64,000 nt of DNA from Hippopus hippopus (Eukaryota; Mollusca; Bivalvia; Cardiida; Cardiidae). A program made the translations under genes and the position numbers. Positions 1 through 12,087 of the stretch are shown here, in pieces. Numbering within the stretch: the stretch's first letter is position 1; every line of letters starts with the position of its first letter. The DNA is taken from positions 21,275,239-21,339,238 of the forward strand of contig OX328108.1 in the NCBI GenBank assembly GCA_946811185.2, in the 5' to 3' direction. The notes beneath the pieces were generated by a model. That model saw only the letters and a program-made list of their open reading frames with translations. It did not search any database and was not told the origin of the DNA.

Positions 1-296
1 TAATTAATATCTTTCTATTTCATGATCATGATAATTGAATGTTAGCCCTTGTAATGTTAAATAAATAAAATGGACTTATTTGGTCAGGATTAAAGATAAA
101 GGTTCAAAGATCTTTTTCTCAGAATATCTGGCAAAGAACCAAACAGTGCAGATCTAAGATCAGACAGCACATTCAGATCTGTTCAGTCTGATCTCTCATA
201 CTGTCTACGTAAGAAACATATATTCTGGTTTCAGCCTACAAGGGTTAATTTATTTTTGGCTTGGAAGGTGAACAAATTTCTCATTTCTTCTTTTTA
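1..296. other. AT-rich non-coding stretch
   Basis: No credible reading frame, splice-bounded exon or RNA gene is visible. It contains a short repeated word around the dinucleotide-rich AGATCT and CAGATC motifs near 100-200, but no element boundary could be set. Confidence 0.5.
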
Positions 297-516
297 TTAA
301 CTCTTTACCAAACAGCAAAATTTTGGACTTTTCCAGATTGAAAGCAATTGCAGACGACAAAGGAGGCAAAAATGACTCGATTTTTCTTTGTACACCAGAA
401 AACATTGTGGTAAAAGGAGAAAATGCTGGTTACCAGCAATTCTCCTTTTCTCACAATGTTTTCAAAAGGCTTCTTCCTCAGGGTCGTTAAAAGTGGGAAA
501 GGTGTGGTAGAGTTAA
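297..516. mobile_element. TTAA-flanked MITE, copy 1
   Basis: The element is bounded by TTAA on both sides; the left end reads CTCTTTACCAAAC and the right end reads GGTGTGGTAGAG before TTAA, so the ends are imperfect inverted repeats. The centre carries a near-palindrome built on GGAGAAAATGCTGG, TTACC and its complement. Related copies lie at 10017-10245, 10302-10525 and 38734-38967, and a diverged copy sits in each BEL LTR. TTAA target sites are typical of piggyBac-type transposition (family knowledge); mobilisation by piggyBac is an inference. Confidence 0.75.
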
Positions 517-1526
517 TCTGTACTGGCTTAAGGCCTTAAAAGCTTATGTCATGGCATGGTTTCTGTCGGTCCATCAATCTTTCTCTACATCTGTCATTCT
601 TTTCATTGTTCATGTCATAAAGTCCACAATTTTTATTTAATTTTTGTGACACTTGCACAGTTAGTCTGTATAATGATAAGCTTGAATTCTACAGAATTTG
701 AAAAAAAAAACAATCAGTCTAGGAAAATTAGGCATGTAAAGTTGTATTTTTTTCCTTCTTTTGAAACTTGCACAGACTTTTTGTATCATCAATGGGCTGA
801 AGCCTATTGAAGTTTGAAAAAGCAGAAAATCCATTTACCACTTAACTTTATACCTAACAACAAATCAGTAGATTTGCCCAAGTTGATAGTAATTGCAAAC
901 AACAAATTAAATGTTCCTCAAATGTTGGAATTTGTTTAACCCGTTACCAAAAAACAAAATCCTAGACTTGCCCAAATTGAAAACTTTTGCAGATGATAAA
1001 ACAGTTGTGACCAACAGATAGTAATACATGGATCTGTGGAAATCGATATTTGACCAATCAGGTCATCGCAATTTTTTGGCCCGATAAGGAGTCATGCTGG
1101 CCCCTATTTTGGCTCCCAACTTAACAACTGTTAACGTTGGAGATGTGTGATCATTACTGTTTATTTTGTGTTTAAAAGGTTCGTAATTAACGAAAAACAT
1201 TAAAAATTGTGCTTTGGGAACGTGTACCTCTGACATGAGATATATGTAGAGGCTCATAGTTAGCATTATAATTATAATTGACGATGGGACCTGTGAAAAG
1301 AGTTTTGATCAATGCTACATTTACACAATGGAATAATCAGTGCTAGGTTTTGCTTGGGAAGATATGTAAAATGTCTTATGCTACAGTGGGGGAAAAAGGT
1401 AAAATATATATGAAACACTAATAAAAGAAAGCATGTTCACTTAAACATCTAATCTTGTTAACTAACATCTGCATAACCTATCATAATGGTGATTGTCATC
1501 AATTTCATTTCGACATTAACCTTTAC
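517..1526. other. non-coding; partial MITE pieces
   Basis: No supported gene. Around 850-1010 the phrases GATTTGCCCAAGTTGA and GACTTGCCCAAATTGA, each after an 'AAC AAA' context, resemble one arm of the TTAA MITE family, so this looks like two truncated arms. The rest is AT-rich and featureless to me. Confidence 0.4.
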
Positions 1527-1812
1527 CAGGGCCCGCGCTGCCGTTCGCCATTTTCGCCAAATGCGAAAATTCTGAACAAGTGGCGAATCTTTTCTTTAAC
1601 TGGCGAAAATAAGTGGCGAAAGTTTTTTTTTATAGGCAATTCTTCAGTTTTTGTCTCAACTCACGAGACAAGTGGAGAAAGGGTGAAGCAGGGAACAAGC
1701 TACAGGGCGACGTGGGCGAAGAAGTCACCTTCAATGGCTCAACTTTGCCTCGTCAACCTTGCTCGGCGAAAAAACTTCGCCTTAAAAAATTCCCGACCTG
1801 GCTATATTCATG
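1527..1812. repeat. TGGCGAA-rich repeat with CCAGG ends
   Basis: The motif TGGCGAA or its complement TTCGCCA recurs many times between about 1545 and 1785. The block starts CCAGGGCCCGCGCT and ends AATTCCCGACCTGG, giving short imperfect inverted ends starting CCAGG. This suggests a small non-autonomous DNA element, but I see no clear target duplication, and the reading frames across it have no recognisable protein content. Confidence 0.35.
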
Positions 1813-2258
1813 AAATATTGGCTATCTAAGACAAAGGGTGACGCCAGTTATCCTTTATCAACTTTGTAAATTTAGACAAGACAGCAGAGTGTTATGATCC
1901 ATATCTGTTACTAACTCGCTAAATCCACCCCTTTATCCCACGAAAATCTGTCTTTTTTTCCACAGGTAAGGCGTCTGCTTATTTGTTTAAATGACGTCAG
2001 ACGATCAGTACTGATTCTCAATACATGAATAGTCGTAAAATAAAGCAGAATTACCTCTTCTTACTGCTGGAGATATTCTTTAAAAATATTTTTCAATAAA
2101 TTACAATGATGGATGGTAAACCAAAGGATTAAAAAATCTTGAAAACAATCATTTGCCTTCCTCACATCGGCAGCTCAAGCAAAATCTGCAGTGCAGTGTT
2201 CTATTTATAGCATTCTATTTTTAGAATACACTACACCTTTTCCTGCCTATCAGCTGTT

Positions 2259-4163
2259 TTATTGACTATATAGATTACTGGTAAAGACCCTATTATAAAG
2301 GTCCTGAACACTGGTCTGTTTTGGTTGCCTTTTCATATGTACTTTCAAGGCAAGCCACTCAGCTTGCTTCAGATGTTGAATGTCACATCCCATCCTATTC
2401 AGGACAGGAGTGTAATATTCACAGAGGGCATTAATTTCATTCTCTCCATATACTGCCAGTTCTGCATCCGTCTCTGGAAAGTTTACTGGATAGAATACTT
2501 GCATGTCCTTCATTAGATGGTTGCTGTCTATTTCACCAGTTCTTTTAGTGATATGGTCAATGACTAGATCAATCAGGACAGATTGTTTCTCCTTAAACTG
2601 TTCATCAGTTAATGTTGGCTGTGTTAGTTCTACCCCCCCTGAATCTTCTCTGATCATCTACATTCTCAAGGAAATTCTGAAGGTTTTCACCAGGCCTTTG
2701 TTTCAATGCTACAAGCTGGAGGCATGCTGTCTCCAAAGCTGCTATTGCTTCTGGTAATCCACAACTATCCTTTTGAAATTGCAGTGAAAGTTCACCCAGG
2801 ATACCAAGCACATCCTTGAGAAAGTGCATGTAATGGAGCAGGTTGTATGTCTTTAGATGTCTAAGTATTAGCTTGGCTCTGCTCTGAACATCAACTGTTC
2901 CAACTTTACCCTCTACTGTGTTCTCAAAGTGAGAAATGAATACAGAATATTTCCTTAGGAGGACATCTAGGCCTTTGCTCAAGTGAGGCATCCATCTTGT
3001 GCCTTCTAGGTTTACTGGTTTAATCATCTTTTCCTCCATTGCCTCAGCCAGTGTCTGCAGCTCTCTCAAGGCCTTTGCACTATAATGATAGTGCTTGTGC
3101 AGGTTTAGCAGAACAGATTTCAAGTCCGCAAACACTTTAGCATCTCGCTCTTTCATTGCATCTAGTGCACCAAGCTCTAGTCTGTGACTGACACAGTGCA
3201 TAGCCAGCAGGTGAGGTACCTGATCTTTAAACAGTTTAGCAACAGTATGACGTTTTCCAAGATTCACACTTGCCCCGTCAGATCCAGTTGCAATGAGCTT
3301 TTGCTTCCAGTTCCAATCTTCATTGTCAACACTGTCCATTCCTTACTCAATTGCTGCCAAAACCCCTTCAGCATGAGCATGATCGACACTGTTGATTTTA
3401 ACAAAGAGATTTTGGGGGATTCCATCATCCACAACACGAGCATACACAATTTCATTTTCACATATCGATACATCTGTTGCGCCATCAAACATTATTGAAA
3501 GAACCTGTGCATTCTTCAACATTCTGTTTGTATTTTCTTGAATGTCACTGTAGATAAACTCCGTAAATCTTCTACAGGCCTGATCTGTTTGGTAACTATT
3601 AGGTAATTTAACACCATTTTTTGACTGTAGTTCTAAAATACTAGGATACAGAGTAAATGGCAACTCTTTTTTGGCGATGAAGTATGCTGTGTTGAAACAA
3701 GCAATTAATTTAAGCTTCTGCTCTTCATTTAGTTTTCGGACAGCAACATCCAAGGGTCCAACTACTGGCTGTGGCATTAGCCCACAGCTGGATGCTGCAG
3801 AGGGGCTGACTTCCCCGGTATAGGAACAGTGCACAGTGACATTTTTTTCTTTCATTGTTTGTATATCATACTTTCTTTGAGCAGCACAATGCAGGTTTGA
3901 ATCATTGTGCTGTTACAGCGCATCAATTTTGTAGTTGTCTGTGCCTTCAACAAAGCGCCCCTCTTTTTCGTATTTCCGACATGGGACACAGTACATTTTG
4001 TTAAGCTGCTCATCATACTCAAGCCATTTAAAATCATCTTTCCATTTGGGAAGAAAACAGCGTTTTCGCTTTTCTTTTTCATATTTTTGTTTTGTTTCTG
4101 CCCTGTTTGGTTTTCTTCTTCATTGTCTTTGTCAGACGTTAAGCCGAACTTAAATAGTGACAT
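2259..4163 (-). pseudogene. decayed hAT-like (ZNF862/KIAA1586-type) transposase gene
   Basis: The minus strand encodes, in broken frames, a protein of the hAT-derived type that carries a TTF-like Cys-rich finger and a long catalytic region. Visible landmarks in order are a Cys/His segment with MYCVPCRKYEKEG near 3960-4010, the phrases MFDGATDVS near 3480 and GSDGASVNLGKRH near 3280, HCVSHRLELGALDAM near 3170, and EGTRWMPHL near 3000. The frame changes near an A-rich run at about 4080, an in-frame TAA lies at 3342-3340, and a seven-G run near 2633-2639 shifts the frame by one. The usual C-terminal dimerisation segment (ERSFS-type motif) is missing after residues YSQ at 2259, where either a truncation or an intron donor could explain the end. 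These proteins normally bind element ends in the nucleus and catalyse cut-and-paste transposition. I see no inverted ends around it, so it is probably an old, dead copy. Confidence 0.75.
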
Positions 4164-4800
4164 TTTGTCGTCAATGTAAACTACCGTAAAGCGTTCTGAC
4201 CGTATTATCGTAAAATCTAGCCTCAGATATTTTTCGGTTTTTAAATTATAAAAGACAGCCGGAATAGCTTTATTTTAATTAAAATTGTTATACATGACAT
4301 CAGAACCTTTATGTTCTCCGCAAAAGTAAGAAATTTGCGTTTTTAGGCCGCATTTTTGTATAACGACATTCACGTAAAGTTGGGATCCCAAAATTAATGT
4401 TTCTCGTTTTCAGTAAAGACTAATGGGGATTAAACGGGAACCAGTCATGCGGGATTTCCCTGGCTAGTAACGCATGTGCAACCATATCCGATATGGTAGA
4501 AAAGTAAACAATCATCGAGGACAACCATCCTTTCAACAAGTGAAAAGGTCAGTTTGCAATCGTAAACGAATGAATTTATAAAGGACGAATGTAGATTTGA
4601 AATTAGGACGACCAGTTGGGCTTGTAACTGGCGGGTCCAACGCGACCGGACCGAGCAACAGGCAGACAAAGTCGGTCGGTCGTGGGTTAATGTTGAACCC
4701 TGAGGAGCTGTCTTATGATGATGATAAGACTAAGATATGATTTGCATTACAAACAAGAACCATCCTAGCAAAAAGGACAACTCCCTATCATTTCTTGTCA
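4164..4800. other. non-coding stretch
   Basis: Upstream flank of the decayed hAT-like gene. I find no exon, no inverted ends and no clear repeat family here; reading frames are short and lack recognisable composition. Confidence 0.4.
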
Positions 4801-5333
4801 TCATAATGGTTTACCTTTGGATTTTTTTTCAGGAGAAATTAAAACATCTGGCCCTTTAGCCTTTAAGGAATCTGTCCCGTAAGAGACTTTCTCTGCCTCA
4901 TCTTCTGGTAATAGGCTTTGATCAAAAATCCTGAAACAGTCTAAGAGGAGCATGTTGGGAAATCTCTCCCTTAAATTTTCCTCTATATTCTCCAAGAAGT
5001 GAATGGTAGACCTTGGGAAGATATAAGGAATATAGAGAAGAAAATAACAACAATAAATATATATGGCTTATTGGTAAGCTTCTCATATTTGTTGTCTACG
5101 GTGCTGAAATGAAGTCCTGGCTGAGTCTGTAGGGATTTCACAGTGCTGATAGTTGCTGCAACTAAGGGCTTCACCAACAAATAATCAAGGTCTTTTTTTT
5201 TTTTGAAAAGACAGTTTTCTTTCATCATCATGCTCTTCAATTCAATAATTCTTTGGCTCACATCCTCTGAAGCTAACAATAACCATGTGAGAGGGGAAAC
5301 ATTGGGGGGAAAAAAGGAGATATTCCATGTCAA
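4801..5333 (-). pseudogene. fragment resembling a hAT-derived protein
   Basis: A minus-strand frame covering about 4801-5020 reads FLENIEENLRERFP followed by LLLDCFRIFDQSLLP and a YGTDSL segment, which resembles the region of hAT-derived proteins where a run 'F..nl..RFP...l..f.ifDp..lP....YG...L' occurs (family knowledge, recalled without a search). Just upstream lies TATCTTCCCAAG before GTCTACC, usable as a splice acceptor. A further frame, 5333-5020, contains IIELKSMMMKENC and LVKPLVAATISTVKSL and may be the preceding exon, but I see no good donor. It is short, lacks catalytic residues and is probably a relic. Confidence 0.35.
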
Positions 5334-5712
5334 AAAAACATGTCTTTTCTTGTGTATTCTACCTCTTGGGCGTTTGGTTTAGCATTAAGATTTTAAGTTC
5401 ATGGTTACAATTTTCATTCACATTTCATGTGCAAAAACTGGTCTGCTTAGAATGGGCAGTCTGATCTTGGATCTATACTGTCTGCTATGTATTTACATTC
5501 TATAGCAACATATCCCCTTAGAAGTTGACATTGAGATCAAACTTTACATCTGAAAAAGTCCATTTTCTTTTTTCAACGTTCAGTGTTAAAGGTTTATATT
5601 AATTCCTTGTCCCTACTCCAGTAAGAGAGGGTGGTACTTACCACCACAAACCACCACAAACACCACAAACCACACCACACACCACCTCAAAGCCAAAATT
5701 AATCACAAGTCA
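5334..5712. other. non-coding with CCACCACAAA low-complexity tract
   Basis: No gene seen. At 5640-5690 there is a low-complexity run of CCACCACAAA / CACCACAAAC units. The remainder is AT-rich. Confidence 0.5.
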
Positions 5713-5921
5713 TACTGTATACGTGGATATATACATGTGTCGAAAAATTTGCGAATTATCGATTACAGAAATTTTGCGTACAGAAAAGTTTGCGAATTCA
5801 AGACAATTGTTAGTTGTTGGCATATTTGTAGTAAAATTTGAGAACAGAAAAGTTTGCGAATTTTTCAAATTTGCAAAATCGCAAATATATCCACCTGGCA
5901 AAAATTTCCACCTATACAGTA
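5713..5921. mobile_element. TA-flanked MITE (209 bp)
   Basis: The left end reads TACTGTATACGTGGATAT and the complement of the right end reads TACTGTATAGGTGGAAAT, a good inverted match. Both ends carry TA, the target dinucleotide of Tc1/mariner elements. Internally the phrase AGTTTGCGAATT recurs. There is no coding capacity, so this is a non-autonomous element; the mariner assignment is an inference from the TA site. Confidence 0.7.
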
Positions 5922-5944
5922 CATGTTCAACAGAAATTTAGATC

Positions 5945-7312
5945 AAGTGATAGGAAACAAAATGTCACTGAGAAGTGACTGATGCCCCCGAAAATAGTAA
6001 CCCTTCCCTGTGAGCTGTGCACATGAACATTGACTATGGACACAACACTTACAAACACTTCTGACCCTACCTTGACCTTTGACATACTGTTAAGGTTCTT
6101 GTGCGCAATACATCATTTATAGGTGGTTGACAATTCTGCAAAGTTATACTGAAATTCACTCATAAGTGAAAAGAGTAACAGGCTGGAAACAATAACTATC
6201 ATCGAAAAACATATCTGACCTTGCTGTGACTCTGACCCAACCTATGGACATGACTTGGCCATGTTAAATCTTCTTGAGGTGGTTAACCCTGTGCTAAGTT
6301 ATTTGGGAACAGAGTTACAGCCTGGACACAATCAAAGTACTGAAATTACTCATGGAAGGCGATTTTAGAATTAGATTGAGTAAATGAAGAAAGCATTCCC
6401 CATGTCACCTTAGCACCTAACAGCAGTCATTGGAGACTGTTCCTTTTTTTCCTGAATATATCATATTTCTAAAAATAAAGCTGGATCAATGAACTAGCTG
6501 ATTCAGCCATTCTATTGTTCTTGACTTATATAAGCTCTGATTTTACTACCCTGAGGTGCAAGTCAAACAGTGTGGGTAAAGGAGGAAATGCTTCTTTTCC
6601 CTCAATGTGGTCTATCATTTGACAAGCGAATCCCATCATGTAAGACACACTTGGTTTGTGGTCTAAAGGTGCGTTCAGTTTGGATATGACCAAAAGTTTC
6701 TCACCTTGTAAAGAGTGAAATAGTCAACAAAATTCAATACTATTCAAGGTGAAAATTAGTTAAACAAAAAGAAGAACAGAAACAAAGCTTTTTTGAAAAA
6801 TTTAATTTGAAAAGAGGTATCATTTTCTAGTAACGTGAATCAAGTACCACAATAACATGAATCAAGTGCCACGAAACAATATATGTAAAGGTAGCTGGAA
6901 CAAGTAAATAGTATGTTTGTGAATAAATACCTCAACCATGGTACCCTAAGCAGGACATGCCTATACTTATAATGCTTTAACCCATTCCTAGATATGCAAG
7001 TTTGGGGTTCTTCCAATCTGAAAGCATCTGGCGCAAACTTTTCAATCCAAGGACAAAACAAGATGTGTTTGTTAAACACCAATGCCCCTGCAACTGCCAA
7101 TATTCATTTTTGCACAAACTTGACCATGAAATGTGACCTTGACCTTGACAGATGACCTTTATTTTGGTACCAGCAGAAAGGTCTTATCATAAAGAATACA
7201 CATGTGAGATATGAAAGCCGTACCACATACCATTCAGAAGATATGACCAATATTAAACAGACAGGGCAAAAACTATATGCCCCCGATCTATTGATGCGGG
7301 GGCATAAAAATG
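5945..7312. repeat. GCCCCCG-ended dispersed repeat
   Basis: The block begins near TGATGCCCCCGAAAA (5978) and ends GATGCGGGGGCATAAAA (about 7308), giving inverted GCCCCCG ends. Inside, units with 'gaccttTGACctactgacatggttctTG..' and 'ATTCTGCAAAGTTAT' recur; the same units recur at 23830-24278 and 35860-36330. No protein-coding frame is supported. This looks like a dispersed non-autonomous element with a degenerate internal tandem structure. Confidence 0.5.
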
Positions 7313-8207
7313 CTTAAAGTTTCTAATCAGAGTACAAAAAATTGTGGGAAAGAGAAAGATTGCTGTAAAGTAAGTACTGAGTGTTTCATTCTTTTCCCCC
7401 AGTTTTTTTTCTCTCATAATTCAGACTGTCAAAAAGGCTCATAAAAAGACTTGGAAGTTTAATTATGAACTGCAAAAGAAAGAAATTCTGGCTTTTATTG
7501 CATAATATTTCAAGGGACCGAAACAAAAATCTCATATTTTTCTCATATTTTCATAACATAAAAAAAAAGTATTAATAGCTTTTAAAGATCTTTCTGATAT
7601 GGCTTATTGTAAGCATTTTTTTTTTTTTTTTGATAGTATGCCTTTGATGAACATTGAAAATATATTTTAATACTTCAGCTAGAGTATAGTCTCATACTGT
7701 TAATTAAAGTTTGTTTAATGCAGAGAATACTTCTAAGACAAATTTAGTGACGATACTTGTGTAAAGAGAAATAACTGGCCCTTGAATCAAAACTTCTTAA
7801 CCCTTAATCAGCTAGCCCTATTTTTACAGTTGTACGGTATGTTTTTGACAACACTATGTGCAAAGGTAAAAATGCTTGTGACAAACATTTTCATCTCTTC
7901 ACACAGTATTTTTTATCCCTTCAAAGAAAACTACCATCTTCTCAGCAACAGCTAATTTGTTAGCATGGACAAATCAAAATTTTCTCGTCTCATAAAGATT
8001 AAAGAAAAATATACATTCACACATAATGATTTTCCTACAGCATGCATATTTATACAGTAAATAACGAAATGTGTGTAAAAATATTCTTTGTTCTATATCA
8101 TGAACTCAAATTGCTTGACACATAGATCTATTCTAACATGTTACCAGCCAGCAACATTTCCTTAAACCAATGAATAGTGCCGACCAAAAAATCGCAGAAA
8201 TCATCAT
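7313..8207. other. AT-rich non-coding
   Basis: No gene recognised. A T-homopolymer lies at about 7616-7632. At 7850-7910 the phrase AATGCTTGTGACAAACATTTTC is a near-palindrome similar to the MITE centre, suggesting an old degraded copy. Confidence 0.4.
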
Positions 8208-8208
8208 T

Positions 8209-9010
8209 CAGTTCAAGAGGGCCATCATGGCCCTAGATCACTCACCTAAACTTAAGAACTTGTCTGATATTTCATCAACAAAGTCACATTCACCAATCTT
8301 CCTCCAGATTGAAACCAAAGTGTGGTATCTAGAATGCCAATCAGGTTTTAAAACAAAGAAAACATAGAAAAGTCAAAGGCCTATAACTTTGGCTATACCC
8401 ATCCAATTTTGATGGAGGTCAAACTCATCCAACATATTATAGTCAAAAACCTTCTTTTCCAATATGATAAACAACCTTCTTTTCCAGTATGATAACCATT
8501 GATTAAGAAATGAAGGGGCGACAGTATGGACAAGGTCAGATACAGCAATTTATCAAAATTCAAGGGCAGATAACTCTGGACAGACTAGTCTGATCATTAT
8601 AGATAATATACACTTTGACCAGGTTTAGCTATGACTGGTGTACATATGTGGATGCTAGAGTGAATACAAAGTGAAATTGGCCAGTTTTCAAAATTTAAGA
8701 GCAGATAACTCTGGAAATAGTGGTCTGATCCTTGTCATACTCATCCGAGATCCTATGGTCATACAGTTTTTGAAGAAGTTTTGTTACCATTGGTTTACAT
8801 TTGTGGATGTTATTGTCCACAAGGTCATAAACAGCAATTTTTCAAATTTAAGGGCAGATAACTCTGGACATACTTGTTAGATCCTGACCAAAATCAAACT
8901 TATATGAGATTTTACGGCAATAAACATTTTGACCAAGTAAAGTCCTGATCAGTTTACCTTTGTGGATGACGGATGGACAGCGGACATTCAACAATCCCAA
9001 ATGCTCATGC
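8209..9010 (+). mobile_element. tandem-core element, family 3
   Basis: The start, TCAAGAGGGCCATCATGGCC followed by TCACTCACCTAAA, matches the start of the other tandem-core elements in the window. The core contains three units (near 8563, 8702 and 8852) each with GCAGATAACTCTGGA, spaced about 140-150 bp. The distal end (ATGGACAGCGGACATTCAAC) resembles the 'dyad then ACGGACGACGG' end region of the others but lacks a clean GAGCTAAAA terminus. It has no coding capacity. Confidence 0.6.
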
Positions 9011-9514
9011 CCACCACTTCATGGTCAGACAAGCATAAAAGCTAATTTTAACACATTTGCAGCAGACAAGATATAAAAGATAGTTGGGACAAAAGAAAAC
9101 AGAAAACTTACCATAATGAGCAAAATCTCCCTTTGTCTTAATAATTTGTCCTGGATCTGTGATAAAAATTATTTTGTCCTTATTTACTTTTGCTGTCTGC
9201 TGATGCTTTGAATTGCAAATAAATGAAAAAAAAAAAAAACTCAAAATCTTATACTTGATAATGATTTTCAAAAAACATGAGTACATGTATTTAGCCAGCA
9301 ACTTGCAAACTATGTCAAAGGAATCTACAGATATACACTGGTACATTCGCAACACAATGCTTTCCTCATATAGTCCAAATAGTCTCTCTTTCCAATAATG
9401 TTTATATTTATCCTTTCAGTACCTATTCCACCTTTTTGACCATTTTTTGAAATTGTCTACTGAAATCTCCCTAATCTGGGACAATTTCATTTTTGTCTTC
9501 TATTAATTGGTTAA

Positions 9515-9990
9515 AGAATGAGCAAATATGGTAAGATACTGCATGAACACATAAAAAGATAGTAGCAAAAATATAATGTACATGTACCAAAAGATACTAA
9601 AGTGAAAATATATACGCAAAAACACGACTAGGAAGACAAAAAAAAAGGGGGGGGAGCACTCAAACAAAGAATGAGCAAATATGGTAAGATACTGCATGAA
9701 CACATAAAAAGATAGTTGCAAAAATATAATGTACATGTACCAAAAAATACTCAAGTGAAAATATATACACAAAAACACGACTAGGAAGACAAAAAAAAAG
9801 GGAGGGGGGGGAGAAAAGCACTCAAACAAAGAATGAGCAAATATGGTAAGATACTGCATGAACACATAAATAAGTAGTAGCAAAAATATAATGTACATGT
9901 ACCAAAAAATACTCAAGTGGAAATATATACACAAAAACACGTCTAGCAAGACAAAAAGTAAGGGGGGGGGAAGAGAGAAGCACTCAAACA
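9515..9990. repeat. three tandem copies of a ~155-160 bp unit
   Basis: Units begin AGAATGAGCAAATATGG at 9515, 9668 and 9830. Each contains AATGTACATGTACC and ends in an A-run followed by a G-run of variable length. High similarity between copies implies recent local duplication. The long minus-strand open frame across them only reflects the repeat (its 'LFECF' and 'YLTIFAHS' phrases recur) and is not taken as a gene. Confidence 0.85.
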
Positions 9991-10016
9991 ACACTATCTG
10001 CATTTGGGCTATTTAC

Positions 10017-10245
10017 TTAACTCTTTACCACACAATCCCGACTTTTAACGACCCTGAGAAAGGAGCCTTTTGAAAACATTGTAGGAAAAGGAGAAAATGC
10101 TGGTAACCAGCATTTTCTCCTTTTCCCACAATGTTTTCTTTCCTTCCCAAAACAAATTTTGATTTTTGAGCCACATTTATTTTGTCGTCTGCAAATGCTT
10201 TCAATTTGGACAAGTCTACAATTTTGTCATTTGGTAAAGAGTTAA
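10017..10245. mobile_element. TTAA-flanked MITE, copy 2
   Basis: TTAA flanks both ends; CTCTTTACCACAC at the left and TTTGGTAAAGAG at the right form inverted ends. The central near-palindrome AAATGCTGGTAACCAGCATTT is perfect. The orientation is opposite to copy 1: it has the ACGACCCTGAGAAAGG segment at the left. Confidence 0.8.
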
Positions 10246-10301
10246 ATGTCATGTAAGTGTACAAAAATTGTAAGAACTTGGGTATACTTTCATTTTGGAA
10301 A

Positions 10302-10525
10302 TTAACCCATTAACATACAGACCTGCATTCTTACAACTCTGGTGGTTAAAGCATTCTTAATACATTGTGGGAACAGGAGAAACAAACCTTTTTCTGCTTT
10401 TCCCAAAGTGTTTATTATCCTTTAAGAATGTTTTCCTTCAATTTCACTGTATTTAAATTTGTAACCTGCCATCTCTTCATTTTGTGTGAGTCTTAATTTT
10501 GTTGCCTAGTCATCCATGGTGTTAA
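10302..10525. mobile_element. TTAA-flanked MITE, diverged copy
   Basis: TTAACCCATTAACATAC at the left and CCATGGTGTTAA at the right bound a 224-bp block similar in size to the other MITEs. Inside, ATTGTGGGAACAGGAGAAA and its near complement TTTCTGCTTTTCCCAAAGTG pair as in the other copies. Sequence divergence is much higher, suggesting an older insertion or subfamily. Confidence 0.55.
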
Positions 10526-10570
10526 ATTGAGAACTGGATGTATGACAGCCCTCTTGACTGTTTGCATCAC

Positions 10571-12087
10571 TTTTTAGCTCACCTGAGCACAACATGCTCA
10601 AGGGGAGCGTTTAGGATTGCCTGGTGTCCGTTGTCCGTCGTGGGTCGTCAACAATTCTTTAAACATCATCTCCTCCTAAACTGTTGAGCCAATTTGGACC
10701 AAACTTGGCTGGAATGTTTCTTGGGAGATCCTCTTTAAAAATAGTTCACAGAATTTGATTCCATCGGAAAACTCTGGTTGCCATGGCAACCAAATGGAAT
10801 TTTCTACGAAATTCATTAAAAATCTTCTCCTCTGAAACAGCAGGTCAGATTTTGAAATAATTTCACAGAGATGTTCCTTGGGTGACCCTTTTCAAAAAAT
10901 TTTTCGCGAAATTTTGATCCGTGAAGAAACATGGCTCTGGTGACTGGGGGCTACTTGCACTATACAGATATGAAGAAATTCTTAAAAATTTTTCTTCTCT
11001 GAAACCGCTGGTCAGATTTTGAAGTAATTTCACAGAGATGTTCCTTGGGTGACCCTTTTCAAAAGTTTTTCGCGAAATTTTGATCCGTGAAGAAACACGG
11101 CTCTGGTGACTGGGGGCTACTTGCACTATACGGACATGAAGAAATTCTTAAAATTCTTCTTCTCTGAAACCGCTGGTCAGATTTTGAAATAATTTCACAG
11201 AGATGTTCCTTGGATGACCCTTTTCAAAAATTGTTCGCGAAATTTTGATCTGTGAAGAAACATGGCTCTGGTGACTGGGGGCTACTTGCACTATACGGCC
11301 ATGAAGAAATTCTTAAAAATTCTTCTTCTCTGAAACCGCTGGTCAGATTTTGAAATAATTTCACAGAAATGTTCCTTTGGTGACCCTTTTCAAAAATTGT
11401 TGGAGAAATTTTGATCCATCAAGATACATGGCTCTGATGGCTGTGGGCTATTTACACAATACAGACATGAAGAAATTCTTAAAAATTCTTCTTCTGTGAA
11501 ACCGCTGGTCAGATTTTGAAATAATTTCATAGAAATGTTCCTTGGGTGACTCTTTTCAAAACTTGTTCACAAAATTGTGATCCGTCAAGAAACATGTCTC
11601 TGGTGGTGGGGGCTATTTGCACTATAGGGACATGAAGAGGAATTTTTTAATTCTTCTTCTCTGGAACGGCTGGTTAGATTTTGAAATAATTTCACAGAAA
11701 TTTTCCTAGGGTCACCCTTTTCAAAAATTGTTAGGGAAATTTTTATCCGTTGAAAAACAACAGCCAATTGTTGGCACCTGCATGTGGTGCTCTTGTTCGA
11801 CTTATGTTTTTAGTCACTATCGAGCATGTGCTCTTCTTCAAGAAATTGTCTTTGGGTGATCTTTCACAAAATTTATTTGCAGAATTCTGATTCATCAAAA
11901 TTATTGCTGTGGTGATGATTGCAGGGGTGGTGACAGATTTTGAAATGGCTTTTACAGGTGACCTTTTCAAAATTGCTTGGCAAAATAATGATTTTGTTTC
12001 CAAAGTTTCAATACCTCAAAAAAAATTGGCTATGGTCCTCTCAAAAATTCAGGTGAGCGATCCAGGGCCATCTTGTCCATCTTGTTT
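10571..12087 (-). mobile_element. tandem-core element, family 2 (reverse orientation)
   Basis: On the minus strand the element starts AACAAGATGG.. then GGCCCTGGATCGCTCACCTG near 12087 and ends GTGCTCAGGTGAGCTAAAAA near 10571. The core consists of units of about 160-170 bp, with GGTCAGATTTTGAA recurring near 10845, 11010, 11170, 11340, 11508 and 11670. The same core family occurs in plus orientation at 52163-52993. The inner flank holds CAACTCTGGTTGCCATGGCA-like sequence shared with that copy. There is no protein-coding capacity; long frames on either strand are repeat shadows. Confidence 0.75.

Noticed and set aside
556..810. 84-codon plus-strand frame
   Set aside because: Low-complexity hydrophobic composition, no splice sites, and no recognisable motif.
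9503..10003. 166-codon minus-strand open frame rich in Phe/Ile/Leu
   Set aside because: It spans three tandem DNA units and its protein simply repeats with them; no start context, splice sites or family resemblance.
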